64,000 nt of DNA from Chitinophagaceae bacterium (lineage in GTDB: Bacteria > Bacteroidota > Bacteroidia > Chitinophagales > Chitinophagaceae): positions 310,001 through 374,000 of the forward strand of contig JAHBTK010000004.1 of NCBI GenBank assembly GCA_019638625.1. The letters run 5' to 3'. Below are positions 16,414-26,361 of this stretch, one piece after another (position 1 is the first letter of the stretch; each line of letters starts with the position of its first letter). The notes below the pieces were generated by a model. The model had not been told where the DNA came from and did not search any database. It was given only the letters and a program-made list of their open reading frames with translations. The translations under genes and the position numbers were made by a program.

Positions 16414-19400
16414 CTATTGCTTGATCATTGTTACAGATTTTCTATAGCTATAATCCACAATTACCTGTACGACATAGATTCCAGCGGGATACTTAGACAT
16501 GTCAACCAGGCGGGTGACTTTCCCCGGAATATCCTTCACGAACTCCGTTTGGAGCAGGAGCATTCCTTTAATGTCATATACCTGTATCGTCGTTCTGCCC
16601 ATGGCCTTACTGTCTATCAGAACTGTCATGTCCGTTTTTACCGGGTTCGGGTTAATTTTAACATCCAAATCCGGTGTATTTTGTATAGCTTTATCTGACT
16701 CAACCATTTCACTTACTGTAATGGTCACAGTAGCTGTACCTGTAGCACCGCTGTTATCCGTTACCGTCAGGCGGAACACATAAGTACCTGCTACCAGACC
16801 AGTTACATTGGTCTTGGCGGCAGAAGGCGTAGCTATTGTCGCCGCAGGACCGGATACCTTGGTCCACGTATAGGACGAGATCGTACCATCCGTGTCCGTA
16901 CCGCTACCGGTAAGGGTTACACTGTTGGTAGGTAAGGTTATAGTCTGATTTGGACCGGCATTCGCTGCAGGTGCTTGATTAGGCGCAGCGTTCACGGTAA
17001 TAGTAACGTTTGCTGTACCTGTAGCCCCGCTGTTATCCGTTACCGTCAGGCGGAACACATAAGTACCTGCTACCAGACCAGTTACATTGGTCTTGGCCGC
17101 AGAGGGTGTAGCTATTGTCGCCGCAGGACCGGATACTTTGGTCCACGTATAGGACGAGATCGTACCATCCGTGTCCGTACCGCTACCGGTAAGGGTTACA
17201 CTGTTGGTAGGTAAGGTTATAGTCTGATTTGGACCGGCATTCGCTGCAGGTGCTTGATTAGGCGCAGCGTTCACGGTAATAGTAACGTTTGCTGTACCTG
17301 TAGCCCCGCTGTTATCCGTTACCGTCAGGCGGAACACATAAGTACCTGCTACCAGACCAGTTACATTGGTCTTGGCCGCAGAGGGTGTAGCTATTGTCGC
17401 CGCAGGACCGGATACTTTGGTCCACGTATAGGACGAGATCGTACCATCCGTGTCCGTACCGCTACCGGTAAGGGTTACACTGTTGGTAGGTAAGGTTATA
17501 GTCTGATTTGGACCGGCATTCGCTGCAGGTGCTTGATTAGGCGCAGCGTTCACGGTAATAGTAACGTTTGCTGTACCTGTAGCCCCGCTGTTATCCGTTA
17601 CCGTCAGGCGGAACACATAAGTACCTGCTACCAGACCAGTTACATTGGTCTTGGCCGCAGAGGGTGTAGCTATTGTCGCCGCAGGACCGGATACTTTGGT
17701 CCACGTATAGGACGAGATCGTACCATCCGTGTCCGTACCGCTACCGGTAAGGGTTACACTGTTGGTAGGTAAGGTTATAGTCTGATTTGGACCGGCATTC
17801 GCTGCAGGTGCTTGATTAGGCGCAGCGTTCACGGTAATAGTAACGTTTGCTGTACCTGTAGCCCCGCTGTTATCCGTTACCGTCAGGCGGAACACATAAG
17901 TACCTGCTACCAGACCAGTTACATTGGTCTTGGCCGCAGAGGGTGTAGCTATTGTCGCCGCAGGACCGGATACTTTGGTCCACGTATAGGACGAGATCGT
18001 ACCATCCGTGTCCGTACCGCTACCGGTAAGGGTTACACTGTTGGTAGGTAAGGTTATAGTCTGATTTGGACCGGCATTCGCTGCAGGTGCTTGATTAGGC
18101 GCAGCGTTCACGGTAATAGTAACGTTTGCTGTACCTGTAGCCCCGCTGTTATCCGTTACCGTCAGGCGGAACACATAAGTACCTGCTACCAGACCAGTTA
18201 CATTGGTCTTGGCCGCAGAGGGTGTAGCTATTGTCGCCGCAGGACCGGATACTTTGGTCCACGTATAGGACGAGATCGTACCATCCGTGTCCGTACCGCT
18301 ACCGGTAAGGGTTACACTGTTGGTAGGTAAGGTTATAGTCTGATTTGGACCGGCATTCGCTGCAGGTGCTTGATTAGGCGCAGCGTTCACGGTAATAGTA
18401 ACGTTTGCTGTACCTGTAGCCCCGCTGTTATCCGTTACCGTCAGGCGGAACACATAAGTACCTGCTACCAGACCAGTTACATTGGTCTTGGCCGCAGAGG
18501 GTGTAGCTATTGTCGCCGCAGGACCGGATACTTTGGTCCACGTATAGGACGAGATCGTACCATCCGTGTCCGTACCGCTACCGGTAAGGGTTACACTGTT
18601 GGTAGGTAAGGTTATAGTCTGATTAGTCCCAGCGTTGGCGGTAGGAGGTTGGTTGGCAACTGCTCCTCCTACATTTATCGTTACGGTAGCGCTATCGGAT
18701 AACCAGCCATTGTCTGTTACCACTACCCTAAATACGTAAGAGCCCTTTACCAGGTTTTTAATAATTGTTTTGGGATTACCAGGAGTCTCCATCGCAGCCG
18801 TATTGGGGCCAGATACCTGTTTCCACTCGTAGTAGGCGATAAATACATTATCAGTACTGGCACTGGCATCCAGGATTGTGCTGGTCCCGGGTATATCCTG
18901 ATTGCTGCCTGCATTAGCTTTCGGCTTGGTATTAGCCGGAATAGCATAGGAGTCACAGGGAGAACCTGAAGGATTAGCAATACAATAAGGCGAAGTGGAA
19001 GGATAAGATGTAGTTTGATTAAAAGGATTAACCAACGTCGGCCATTTCCTGTTCCAGGAATCCTGGTAGCTGGCGGCAATAGTTGCGCTTCCACCTCTTA
19101 TTTGAACTGCCAGTACACTCGCCTTGTTTCGACCCCAGCAATACAAATTGTCCTCTGCATCCAGCGCATACCAGTAAAACCCGTAGTTGGTCGGTCCCCA
19201 CACATCTTTCCATTTCTTCCCGGAGCCAACATTATATGGTACTTTCACAAGGGCCCTGCCCACCTGGAAGTCCCACGCATAAGGGTTAGGATGCTCATAT
19301 AAAAAGCCATTTCCAATATTACACTCTGCGTTATCTCCCCAACCATACAACAAACCATTTGTAAGGAGCACCATTGTGCTGTTAAAATTGGTTTGAATTT

Positions 19401-21858
19401 TGGCTATTGGAGCCGGTAAATGTTTTGTAATATTTGATAGAACGGTTGGTGTTGCATAAGCTACGCCTGACCCTGTAGGATATGTCGGATCTCCCATCAT
19501 ATTTCCCTGGCTACCCCAACCGTATAAAGTACCGTCCTTCTTGAGCGCATACCAAAAGGCCCAGGTTCCGGAAACATAAACAATATCAGTAAGCGAAGGT
19601 ATTTGGTTGGGAGAAAGCATTTGGGTCGCGGTTGCAGGATAACCAAGATTAGCCACATTATTGATTCCCCAGGTCCAGACCGTACCGTCCGTACACAACA
19701 CAACGGGTGTTTGTCCTACAGCTATCTGCTTAACCTTCCGGTTACCCGGAATTGTTATTTTCATCGGACGTGTCACATCAGCTTTATTCGTTAAATCAAC
19801 ACCATTCCCGCTCAACCCCTTCCAGGGCCTTCCCCAAACCCAGAGTGTTCCATCTGACTTCACCGCATAAAAGCCATTATAACCATTACTGCCATCTTTA
19901 TAAAAGAATGCACACAGCGTATCAACATTTGTAAAAGGCGCGCCGGTGGTATCTGTAAGTATTTTATTGGCTATGGTATTTTGAACATAACTGCCGTTTC
20001 CATACTGCCCATGCCCCGCATCTCCCACTATCCATACATTCCCGTTTACATCCACACCACCCCCACCGTGCAATCCGCCTGCCGCAGATTTAAATTTAGT
20101 ATTGGTGGGAGATACCGAAACTTTTTGTGGAACACCAGTTACGCCACCGCCTCCAACACCCATATTGCGTATTGAGCCTACTCCCCAAAGTGTTCCGCTT
20201 TTATCAATGAAAAATGTTTGATATTCACCAGGTCCGACCTGAATCTGTGCGCCTGATACAGGTGGCAGAGGTGCCGGCGCAGGAGGTGCCTGAACCACAG
20301 CAGCATTCACTTTAATTGTTGTTGTAGCAGTGCCCGCAGCACCTTTGTTATCGGTTACTGTCAACTGAAAAACGTAGGTGCCGGCCAATAAGCCCGTTAC
20401 ATTAGTCTTGGCAGTATTTGGAGTCGCTATTACTGCCGCAGGGCCGGAAACTTTGGTCCAATTGTAAGCGGATATTGTGCCATCTGAATCTGTACCACTA
20501 CCGTTTAGCATCGCGGTATTGGTAGGCAGCGTTATTGTTTGATCAGGTCCAGCATTCGCTACCGGAGCATTATTAGCCGCTTCGTTAACAGTAATAGTAA
20601 CAGTAGCTGACCCCGACATCCCTTTATTATCTGTTGCAGTAAGGCGAAAAACATAACTTCCTTTTTGCAAAGGACTTATAGTCGTATTTAAACTTCCGGC
20701 GGTACCGATACTGGCGGTAGAAGGACCGGAAATCTGAGACCAGGATACAGTATTGATCGAAGCACCACTGGCGGGGGTAGCTTTTCCAGAAAGATTCACA
20801 CTGGAAGTTGGCAATGTGATGGTTTGGTTAGGCCCTGCATTTACCTGGGGAGGTGAAGATACTTCAATAGGTTTTCCCTGCCCAACCAGTGTGGTATCAC
20901 CCTGCCGGAACATCCATTCAAACACACTCCATCCGTTCTTATAAGTTCCCATAGAATTCTTATAGTTGGTATTCCAGGCTATGTTCGTCCCCAAATCGTT
21001 TTGCTGATTTTTCCAGTTTTTTCGTTTAGGATCATACATATCATTCCAGCAACAATGTCCTCCACCTCCAATATTAGCAAATGAAAAATATGCGCTACCA
21101 GGTCTGTTCGCTTCCATATTGTCGCGTATCATCCAAATATTTCGTGTATCAGCAGTACCCTCTATTCCAAAGAACTTTCCACCATATTTACTTGCCCATC
21201 TTCCGAACGCGTTGTAGCCAGTGGCATCAAAAGGCACCGCACTCCCCATAATTCCGGAAGTTGCCCCTTGTCCACCACCCTGCAATAAAACCAAAGAAGT
21301 AACGAGCTTCATCCCCGTTTCATCACCTGCCGAACTTTGTCCATTCAGCAATCCTGCCCAGGTAAAGGCCCCCATGGATATTCCACCAAGGTGTACGCTG
21401 TTCCGTTTGATTCTATATGTTTTTAGAATATGCTGAAGGATTTCAATTGCAGAATTTACCCGGGGGTTGGCTGTTTGGGCAATAACAGTAACCAATATAG
21501 GGTAGTGTTTACCGTTACCAGTTGTAATACTCCCATCCCAGCCATTATCCAACCAGTAATGAGGTCCATACTTGCGAAGATTGGCATAGTTGGTACCTAC
21601 TTCTCCAACACCGGGCATTGTGATCAGGGCCGGGCGCGATGCTGTATCCGGATGGTTGGGAGTAAACATATTAACCGGGCGGGATATCCTCATTCGCCAG
21701 GTTTGACCCGGTACATTGACTATTGTATCGTATGTAACAAAGTCATGGGTCTCACTTTGCCCCACAGATGAAAACGGGCTGCTTAATAAACTGATGAAAA
21801 AAATGACGACACATACAAAATGCCTTATGCGCAATGCCGCATTTAATTTAGTCTTCAT
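16414..21858 (-). CDS. Giant T9SS-secreted protein: hydrolase, PKD-like and RCC1-like domains
   Basis: An 1814-residue exported protein. Residues 1-34 are a signal peptide. Residues 40-330 look like an alpha/beta hydrolase (PHB-depolymerase/esterase type) with nucleophile Ser161 in GGISMG. Two diverged PKD-like domains follow, then from about residue 540 to 950 an RCC1-like propeller recognised from DGTLWVWG, DGTVWTWG, DGTLYGWG and EDNLYCWG. One more diverged PKD-like domain precedes seven nearly identical 93-residue PKD-like units (NAGPNQTITLPTNSVTL type). The last 80 residues are a type A T9SS sorting domain (INPNPVKTDM, then GIYVVQV), so it is exported by T9SS and probably attached to the surface. 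It may act on or bind glycan or ester polymers; substrate unknown. It faces away from the divergent GT cluster. Confidence 0.88.
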   Translation of the reverse strand: MKTKLNAALRIRHFVCVVIFFISLLSSPFSSVGQSETHDFVTYDTIVNVPGQTWRMRISRPVNMFTPNHPDTASRPALITMPGVGEVGTNYANLRKYGPHYWLDNGWDGSITTGNGKHYPILVTVIAQTANPRVNSAIEILQHILKTYRIKRNSVHLGGISMGAFTWAGLLNGQSSAGDETGMKLVTSLVLLQGGGQGATSGIMGSAVPFDATGYNAFGRWASKYGGKFFGIEGTADTRNIWMIRDNMEANRPGSAYFSFANIGGGGHCCWNDMYDPKRKNWKNQQNDLGTNIAWNTNYKNSMGTYKNGWSVFEWMFRQGDTTLVGQGKPIEVSSPPQVNAGPNQTITLPTSSVNLSGKATPASGASINTVSWSQISGPSTASIGTAGSLNTTISPLQKGSYVFRLTATDNKGMSGSATVTITVNEAANNAPVANAGPDQTITLPTNTAMLNGSGTDSDGTISAYNWTKVSGPAAVIATPNTAKTNVTGLLAGTYVFQLTVTDNKGAAGTATTTIKVNAAVVQAPPAPAPLPPVSGAQIQVGPGEYQTFFIDKSGTLWGVGSIRNMGVGGGGVTGVPQKVSVSPTNTKFKSAAGGLHGGGGVDVNGNVWIVGDAGHGQYGNGSYVQNTIANKILTDTTGAPFTNVDTLCAFFYKDGSNGYNGFYAVKSDGTLWVWGRPWKGLSGNGVDLTNKADVTRPMKITIPGNRKVKQIAVGQTPVVLCTDGTVWTWGINNVANLGYPATATQMLSPNQIPSLTDIVYVSGTWAFWYALKKDGTLYGWGSQGNMMGDPTYPTGSGVAYATPTVLSNITKHLPAPIAKIQTNFNSTMVLLTNGLLYGWGDNAECNIGNGFLYEHPNPYAWDFQVGRALVKVPYNVGSGKKWKDVWGPTNYGFYWYALDAEDNLYCWGRNKASVLAVQIRGGSATIAASYQDSWNRKWPTLVNPFNQTTSYPSTSPYCIANPSGSPCDSYAIPANTKPKANAGSNQDIPGTSTILDASASTDNVFIAYYEWKQVSGPNTAAMETPGNPKTIIKNLVKGSYVFRVVVTDNGWLSDSATVTINVGGAVANQPPTANAGTNQTITLPTNSVTLTGSGTDTDGTISSYTWTKVSGPAATIATPSAAKTNVTGLVAGTYVFRLTVTDNSGATGTANVTITVNAAPNQAPAANAGPNQTITLPTNSVTLTGSGTDTDGTISSYTWTKVSGPAATIATPSAAKTNVTGLVAGTYVFRLTVTDNSGATGTANVTITVNAAPNQAPAANAGPNQTITLPTNSVTLTGSGTDTDGTISSYTWTKVSGPAATIATPSAAKTNVTGLVAGTYVFRLTVTDNSGATGTANVTITVNAAPNQAPAANAGPNQTITLPTNSVTLTGSGTDTDGTISSYTWTKVSGPAATIATPSAAKTNVTGLVAGTYVFRLTVTDNSGATGTANVTITVNAAPNQAPAANAGPNQTITLPTNSVTLTGSGTDTDGTISSYTWTKVSGPAATIATPSAAKTNVTGLVAGTYVFRLTVTDNSGATGTANVTITVNAAPNQAPAANAGPNQTITLPTNSVTLTGSGTDTDGTISSYTWTKVSGPAATIATPSAAKTNVTGLVAGTYVFRLTVTDNSGATGTANVTITVNAAPNQAPAANAGPNQTITLPTNSVTLTGSGTDTDGTISSYTWTKVSGPAATIATPSAAKTNVTGLVAGTYVFRLTVTDNSGATGTATVTITVSEMVESDKAIQNTPDLDVKINPNPVKTDMTVLIDSKAMGRTTIQVYDIKGMLLLQTEFVKDIPGKVTRLVDMSKYPAGIYVVQVIVDYSYRKSVTMIKQ
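16712..18622 (-). repeat. Tandem 279-bp repeats encoding PKD-like units
   Basis: Seven in-frame units of 279 bp (93 residues). The central copies, starting every 279 bases from about 16975 to 18370, show no base difference that I could find by reading. The copy next to the C-terminal sorting domain has scattered silent or near-silent changes, and the outermost copy nearest the RCC1 part has a different junction. Such identity implies recent expansion or gene conversion, and an assembler could miscount the copies. Confidence 0.95.
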
Positions 21859-22251
21859 GGAAATTAGGATTTACGGATTTGGAATTAGAATTTTTCATAA
21901 TCTTATAATACTGGATCTCTTACAGTTGTTCTTGTCTAATCATAATAGAACCCAACAAGAAACTTTAACAAACACCGGTTTTTTAACAAGAATTATACCA
22001 TAATGCCAATATCATAATTTATTGTTGAAATATTTAAAAATGCTAATTATTGTTATATAATTTGCTTAATTAATGTCAAATCGTTGTATAGAATAAAAAA
22101 AACAAGTACTTTTACGAGGCGCATTTTCAACCGACCAATCTTAACATACTTTGCTTTGAGATGGCATGTTCAAGAATGTATGTTCATTGCCTCCCCATAT
22201 CCTCACTTAGATTAATAACGAATCATCCAATTGATAATTGGAACAGGTAAT
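21859..22251. other. AT-rich divergent intergenic region
   Basis: A 393-base gap between the divergent T9SS gene and the first GT2 gene. No complete TTTG-TAnnTTTG pair was found on either strand, and no small gene or RNA was seen, although promoters for both genes must lie here. Confidence 0.5.
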
Positions 22252-23445
22252 ATGTTTTTATTGCAATCTTTATTTTTTACCGGATTATTTATCGTATGGT
22301 ATAGCTACATCGGCTATGGCATGCTAATATGGATACTGGTAAGAATAAAAAAAATGCTTAAGCAGAAGCCCCCCTTACCCGATCAGTTTGACTATCCGCA
22401 TCTGACATTAGTAGTAGCCGCATTTAATGAAAAAGAAGTCATTAGGGAAAAGATAGAGAACTCCATTTATCTGGACTATCCCCCGGAGAAGCTTGATATC
22501 CTTTTTATCACAGATGGTTCGACAGACGGAACAAATGAAATCGCCAGCCAGCATAGCAAAATCAGGGTACTGCATCAACCCGACCGTAAAGGTAAAGTCG
22601 CGGCAATACATCGCGCTATGACACATATCAGCACTCCAATAGTTGTTTTTTCCGATGCTAATACACTCATGAACAAAGACAGCTTAAAAAAAATCGCCAG
22701 GCATTATTCTGATCCCAACACAGGAGGAGTAGCCGGAGAAAAAAAAATCATGACCTCCAACCTGGAAAAGGCAGCAGGCGCAGGAGAAGGTATATATTGG
22801 AAATATGAGTCCTTCCTGAAAAAACTCGATTCGGAGTTTTATACCGTTGTAGGCGCGGCCGGTGAGTTATTCTCCATTCGCACTCAGCTTTATGAATACG
22901 TTAGTGACCATATATTACTGGACGATTTTATTATTTCTCTTAAAGTATGTCAAAAGGGATATCGCGTAGCTTATGAGCCCGGGGCTTATGCCATGGAACC
23001 GCCATCAGGTTCAATTGAAGACGAGAAAAAAAGAAAGGTCAGGATCAGCGCAGGCGGATTTCAATCTATAGTGATCCTGAAAGACCTGTTGAATATATTC
23101 AGGTACCCCACTTTATCTTTTCAGTATATATCTCACAGGGTTCTTCGCTGGGCTGTTTGCCCCTTTCTTTTACCCATTTTATTGATCACAAATATCATCA
23201 TTGTAATCTACCAGCCTACGCCGGTAACAATCGCCTTATTGACCCTGCAGATAATTTTTTATGCGGCAGCAATTACAGGTTGGTTGTTGGCTGAAATAAA
23301 AATAAAAATAAAACTATTGTATATACCCTATTATTTTTTGTTCCAGAATTATACCCTGTATCTCGGATTAGTCCGTTTTATAAAAGGAAATCAAAGTGTA
23401 TTATGGGAAAAGGCAACCAGAAAGGCGCAGAGCCTTTCAAAATGA
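22252..23445 (+). CDS. GT2 glycosyltransferase, membrane-anchored
   Basis: A 397-residue inner-membrane glycosyltransferase. An N-terminal membrane helix (FFTGLFIVWYSYIGYGMLIWILV) precedes a GT-A catalytic domain (about residues 45-270) with LTLVVAAFNEKEVI, FITDGSTDGT, the metal-binding FSDANT and LLDDFIISLKV. Three C-terminal helices (WAVCPFLLPILLITNIIIVIY onward) end with LYIPYYFLFQNYTLYLGLVRF. Start at the ATG at 22252; the frame also opens with TTG at 22231. First gene of a plus-strand block that probably builds the EPS repeat unit; sugar specificity unknown. Confidence 0.88.
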   Translation: MFLLQSLFFTGLFIVWYSYIGYGMLIWILVRIKKMLKQKPPLPDQFDYPHLTLVVAAFNEKEVIREKIENSIYLDYPPEKLDILFITDGSTDGTNEIASQHSKIRVLHQPDRKGKVAAIHRAMTHISTPIVVFSDANTLMNKDSLKKIARHYSDPNTGGVAGEKKIMTSNLEKAAGAGEGIYWKYESFLKKLDSEFYTVVGAAGELFSIRTQLYEYVSDHILLDDFIISLKVCQKGYRVAYEPGAYAMEPPSGSIEDEKKRKVRISAGGFQSIVILKDLLNIFRYPTLSFQYISHRVLRWAVCPFLLPILLITNIIIVIYQPTPVTIALLTLQIIFYAAAITGWLLAEIKIKIKLLYIPYYFLFQNYTLYLGLVRFIKGNQSVLWEKATRKAQSLSK

Positions 23446-23485
23446 ACAAACGTATATTTGAGTCAAATCAACAACAGCTTTAGCT

Positions 23486-24727
23486 ATGGATATCATAATA
23501 CATCTTCTATACTATATATTCCTATTCATCCAGATCTCTATCGCATTCTTTCTGCTGATCCCTCTCATTGCGATCCTGCTATATGCTTTTATTTCTATTT
23601 TCAGGATCAAAGCCCCGCAGGAAAAAAAAACTTATCTCACCGATAAAAACTTTGAATTCGGACTTATTATTACTGCTCATCAGGAAACAGAATTTATCAT
23701 TCCCCTGGTTGACTCAATACTCAAGCAGACGTACAAAAATTTCTATATTTACATAGTAGCGGACGACTGTGACACAAACATGTTGAATTTCGATCAAACC
23801 AATATCAAAATATTATCTCCTTCTCCACCATTTCATGCAAAAGTCAAATCTATACAACATGCTTTGTCTCATTTTGAGCGTAAGCATGATGCCGTTATTA
23901 TTTTTGATTCTGATAATTTAATCCATCCGTCTTTTCTTGAAGTAATGAATGACTACTTCCGGAAAGGATACAAAGTGGTCCAGGCAGACTTCAAACCCAA
24001 AAATACCGATACGCAATATGCAAGAATGGACGCGATTGGTGATATGTTCAATTTCTTTTTGGACCGGGAAATGAGAATGCGCCTTGGTTTATCTTCTGCA
24101 ATCTGGGGGTCCGGCGTTGCTGTTGATTACGACCTTTATACCGGTGTAAAGTATAAAGATTATCTCGGTGGTTTTGACAAAAGGCTGCAGGATCATCTTG
24201 TGCAAAATGTAAAAACAATTGCCTTTGCTCCCGAAGCAATTCTTTTCGATGAAAAAATTTCCAGCGGTAAGTCTCTCCAGAATCAACGTACAAGGTGGAT
24301 CAATACTTATTTTAAATACTTTAATGACAGCTTCAGGATATTTTTGAATGGGCTTGGAAAACTAAATTTCAACCTCATTTATTTTAGCCTGATATTGCTC
24401 AGACCACCATTGTTTATTGTACTGGCAGGCGCCATTATTGCCTGTATCATCAACTACTTTACTAACCAGACCTTTTTTTATGCCTGGGTATTGATATTGC
24501 TGTCTTTCCTGGTGTCTTTTGCTATCATAGTAGTCTTAAAAGGAAAAGATATAAGATTTCTCAGGACAATGTTTTCCCTTCCGTTATTTGTATTTCGGCA
24601 GACGATGGCATTCCTGCGAATAAAGAAAGCCAGGAAGGCATTTCTCAAAACCCGGCATACCAAGATTGTATTTATTGATGAACTCCTTAAAGAAAATAAA
24701 ACTAATTCTCCTATGGCAAAAAAATAA
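23486..24727 (+). CDS. GT2 glycosyltransferase with QxxRW motif
   Basis: A 413-residue membrane glycosyltransferase with an N-terminal helix pair (residues 1-40), a GT-A domain containing IVADDCD, IIFDSDN (DxD), GGFDKRLQDH and QNQRTRW (the QxxRW acceptor motif of processive GT2 enzymes), and two C-terminal membrane helices near residues 295-350. The QxxRW signature is shared with cellulose and hyaluronan synthases, so it may extend a chain rather than add a single sugar, but non-processive relatives exist. It follows the previous GT by 40 bases on the same strand. Confidence 0.85.
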   Translation: MDIIIHLLYYIFLFIQISIAFFLLIPLIAILLYAFISIFRIKAPQEKKTYLTDKNFEFGLIITAHQETEFIIPLVDSILKQTYKNFYIYIVADDCDTNMLNFDQTNIKILSPSPPFHAKVKSIQHALSHFERKHDAVIIFDSDNLIHPSFLEVMNDYFRKGYKVVQADFKPKNTDTQYARMDAIGDMFNFFLDREMRMRLGLSSAIWGSGVAVDYDLYTGVKYKDYLGGFDKRLQDHLVQNVKTIAFAPEAILFDEKISSGKSLQNQRTRWINTYFKYFNDSFRIFLNGLGKLNFNLIYFSLILLRPPLFIVLAGAIIACIINYFTNQTFFYAWVLILLSFLVSFAIIVVLKGKDIRFLRTMFSLPLFVFRQTMAFLRIKKARKAFLKTRHTKIVFIDELLKENKTNSPMAKK

Positions 24728-24891
24728 ACTTCAACTCCCTTGCAAAATAGCGGTTGATATCCTATCTTAGTAGCTTAATTACCTGCAATACAGCATCGTA
24801 TACTTGCAAGTATATCCAACGCAGTAATTGCACTGTTTGCTGCTTTTATATCCTTTATTACTAGAAACTCTCTTTAAAATTTCACCTGGTA
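24728..24891. other. Short intergenic with 16-bp palindrome
   Basis: The gap between two GT2 genes contains a perfect palindrome, TATACTTGCAAGTATA, at 24799-24814, a possible operator. No promoter boxes of full length were found. Confidence 0.3.
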
Positions 24892-25623
24892 ATGATAAAC
24901 TTCAGGAAGCTTTCGATACTTATACCCGTGTATAATGAAGCACGGACTATTCATTTGATTCTGAACAAGGTCAAAAACGTGCAACTCATTAATTCCATCG
25001 AAAAAGAATTGATTCTTGTTAATGACTGTTCAACAGATAATACAGAGTCGGTTTTAAAAGAATATATGGAGGCCAACCCTGGGCTGAATATACAATATTT
25101 CAGGCACGAAGTGAACCAGGGTAAAGGAGCTGCCATTCATACTGCTATTTCCAAAGCGACGGGTGAATACCTTATTGTACAGGATGCCGACCTGGAATAT
25201 GACCCGGAAGAATATAACCTGTTGCTAAAGCCAATTATTGATGGGTTCGCAGATGTCGTATACGGATCTCGCTTTATAGGCGGGCGCCCCCGCAGGGTAA
25301 TGTTTTTCTGGCACAGTATCGGCAACCAGTTGGTATTAACTTTTCTGTCCAATATGTTTACCAATTTGAACCTGACAGATATGGAAACATGTTATAAGGT
25401 ATTTCATACAAGCACTCTCCAAAAGATAAGGCTCAGGGAAAAACGGTTTGGCTTCGAACCTGAAGTAACCGCTAAAATTGCTCGTGTACCCGAGATACGA
25501 ATTTACGAAGTCGGCATTTCCTATTATGGGCGCACCTATGCAGAAGGGAAAAAAATTAATTGGAAAGACGGATTCCGAGCCATTTATTGCATCTTTAAAT
25601 ACAATCTATTTTCACGAAAATGA
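24892..25623 (+). CDS. GT2 glycosyltransferase, DPM1-like
   Basis: A 243-residue soluble glycosyltransferase. LSILIPVYNEARTIH, ILVNDCSTDNT, NQGKGAAIHTAI and VQDADLEYDP (DxD) match dolichol/polyprenyl-phosphate mannosyl- or glucosyltransferases; YGSRFIGG and MEMETC-like TDMETCYKVF follow. It lacks the C-terminal helices of GtrB-type enzymes. The likely role is transfer of a sugar to a polyprenyl phosphate or onto a glycan. Its stop overlaps the next gene's start (ATGA at 25620-25623), showing tight coupling. Confidence 0.87.
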   Translation: MINFRKLSILIPVYNEARTIHLILNKVKNVQLINSIEKELILVNDCSTDNTESVLKEYMEANPGLNIQYFRHEVNQGKGAAIHTAISKATGEYLIVQDADLEYDPEEYNLLLKPIIDGFADVVYGSRFIGGRPRRVMFFWHSIGNQLVLTFLSNMFTNLNLTDMETCYKVFHTSTLQKIRLREKRFGFEPEVTAKIARVPEIRIYEVGISYYGRTYAEGKKINWKDGFRAIYCIFKYNLFSRK

Positions 25624-26354
25624 CCGGGGAGTCGCCATTTTCAGATCCCACCGGGAAGAAAACGCTGGAAGTTTTCTCCAAAGCCATCCATTTTAATAAA
25701 TGGATGTTTAACAAACTGGCACCTTACTTTCATGGACATATCCTGGAAATTGGAAGCGGAATAGGAAATATTTCCTCTCTGTTACTGGAGCAATATGTTC
25801 ACGTGAACCTGAGCGACGTGAAATATGAATACTGTAAGATACTTCAATCTAAATTTTCCGGGAACAGCAACCTGGAGAATATATATCAGTTAAACCTGGA
25901 AGACACCAGCCTGTTAAATCATTTCCCGGAACTTAAAAAGAAGTTTGATACAGTATTGGTATTAAATGTAGTGGAACACATAAAAGACGACAAGCAGGCA
26001 ATCAACAACTGCAAAAAGTTTTTAAATGAAAATGGCACTTTGATCATACTTGTGCCGGCACATCAGTTCCTGTATAACTCTATCGATAAAGAGCTGGGAC
26101 ATTTCAAAAGATATGACCAAAAGAGCATCAGCAGCTTGCTGGGATCCTGTGGATTGACCGTTATTCATACATCTTATTTTAATACGGCCGGGATACCAGC
26201 CTGGTGGTTATCGGGAAGTATTCTCAGGAAGAAAATGGTCACCGGCAGCCAAATGAGAATTTATGACCGGCTGATACCGCTGTTTAAACTGGCTGATATC
26301 ATTTTTAATAAAGTTAGCGGGCTTTCTGTAATAGCCATTGCACAAAAAATATGA
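25620..26354 (+). CDS. Class I SAM-dependent methyltransferase
   Basis: A 244-residue methyltransferase with motif I ILEIGSGIGNISSLLLEQ, VNLSDVKYEYC, VLVLNVVEHIKDDKQAI and a C-terminal cap including FKRYDQKSISSLLGSCGL, as in glycan methyltransferases beside polyprenyl GTs. It overlaps the preceding GT2 by 4 bases, so the two are translated together. Probably methylates a sugar or the lipid-linked glycan; the acceptor is unknown. Confidence 0.87.
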   Translation: MTGESPFSDPTGKKTLEVFSKAIHFNKWMFNKLAPYFHGHILEIGSGIGNISSLLLEQYVHVNLSDVKYEYCKILQSKFSGNSNLENIYQLNLEDTSLLNHFPELKKKFDTVLVLNVVEHIKDDKQAINNCKKFLNENGTLIILVPAHQFLYNSIDKELGHFKRYDQKSISSLLGSCGLTVIHTSYFNTAGIPAWWLSGSILRKKMVTGSQMRIYDRLIPLFKLADIIFNKVSGLSVIAIAQKI

Positions 26355-26361
26355 TGCGATC

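Noticed and set aside
16975..18609. Regularly spaced plus-strand open frames of 79 codons opposite the repeats
   Set aside because: They are shadows of the identical repeat units in the T9SS gene on the other strand.
16712..18622. CRISPR-like regular spacing
   Set aside because: The repeats are 279 bp, adjacent and in frame within a coding region; no spacers.
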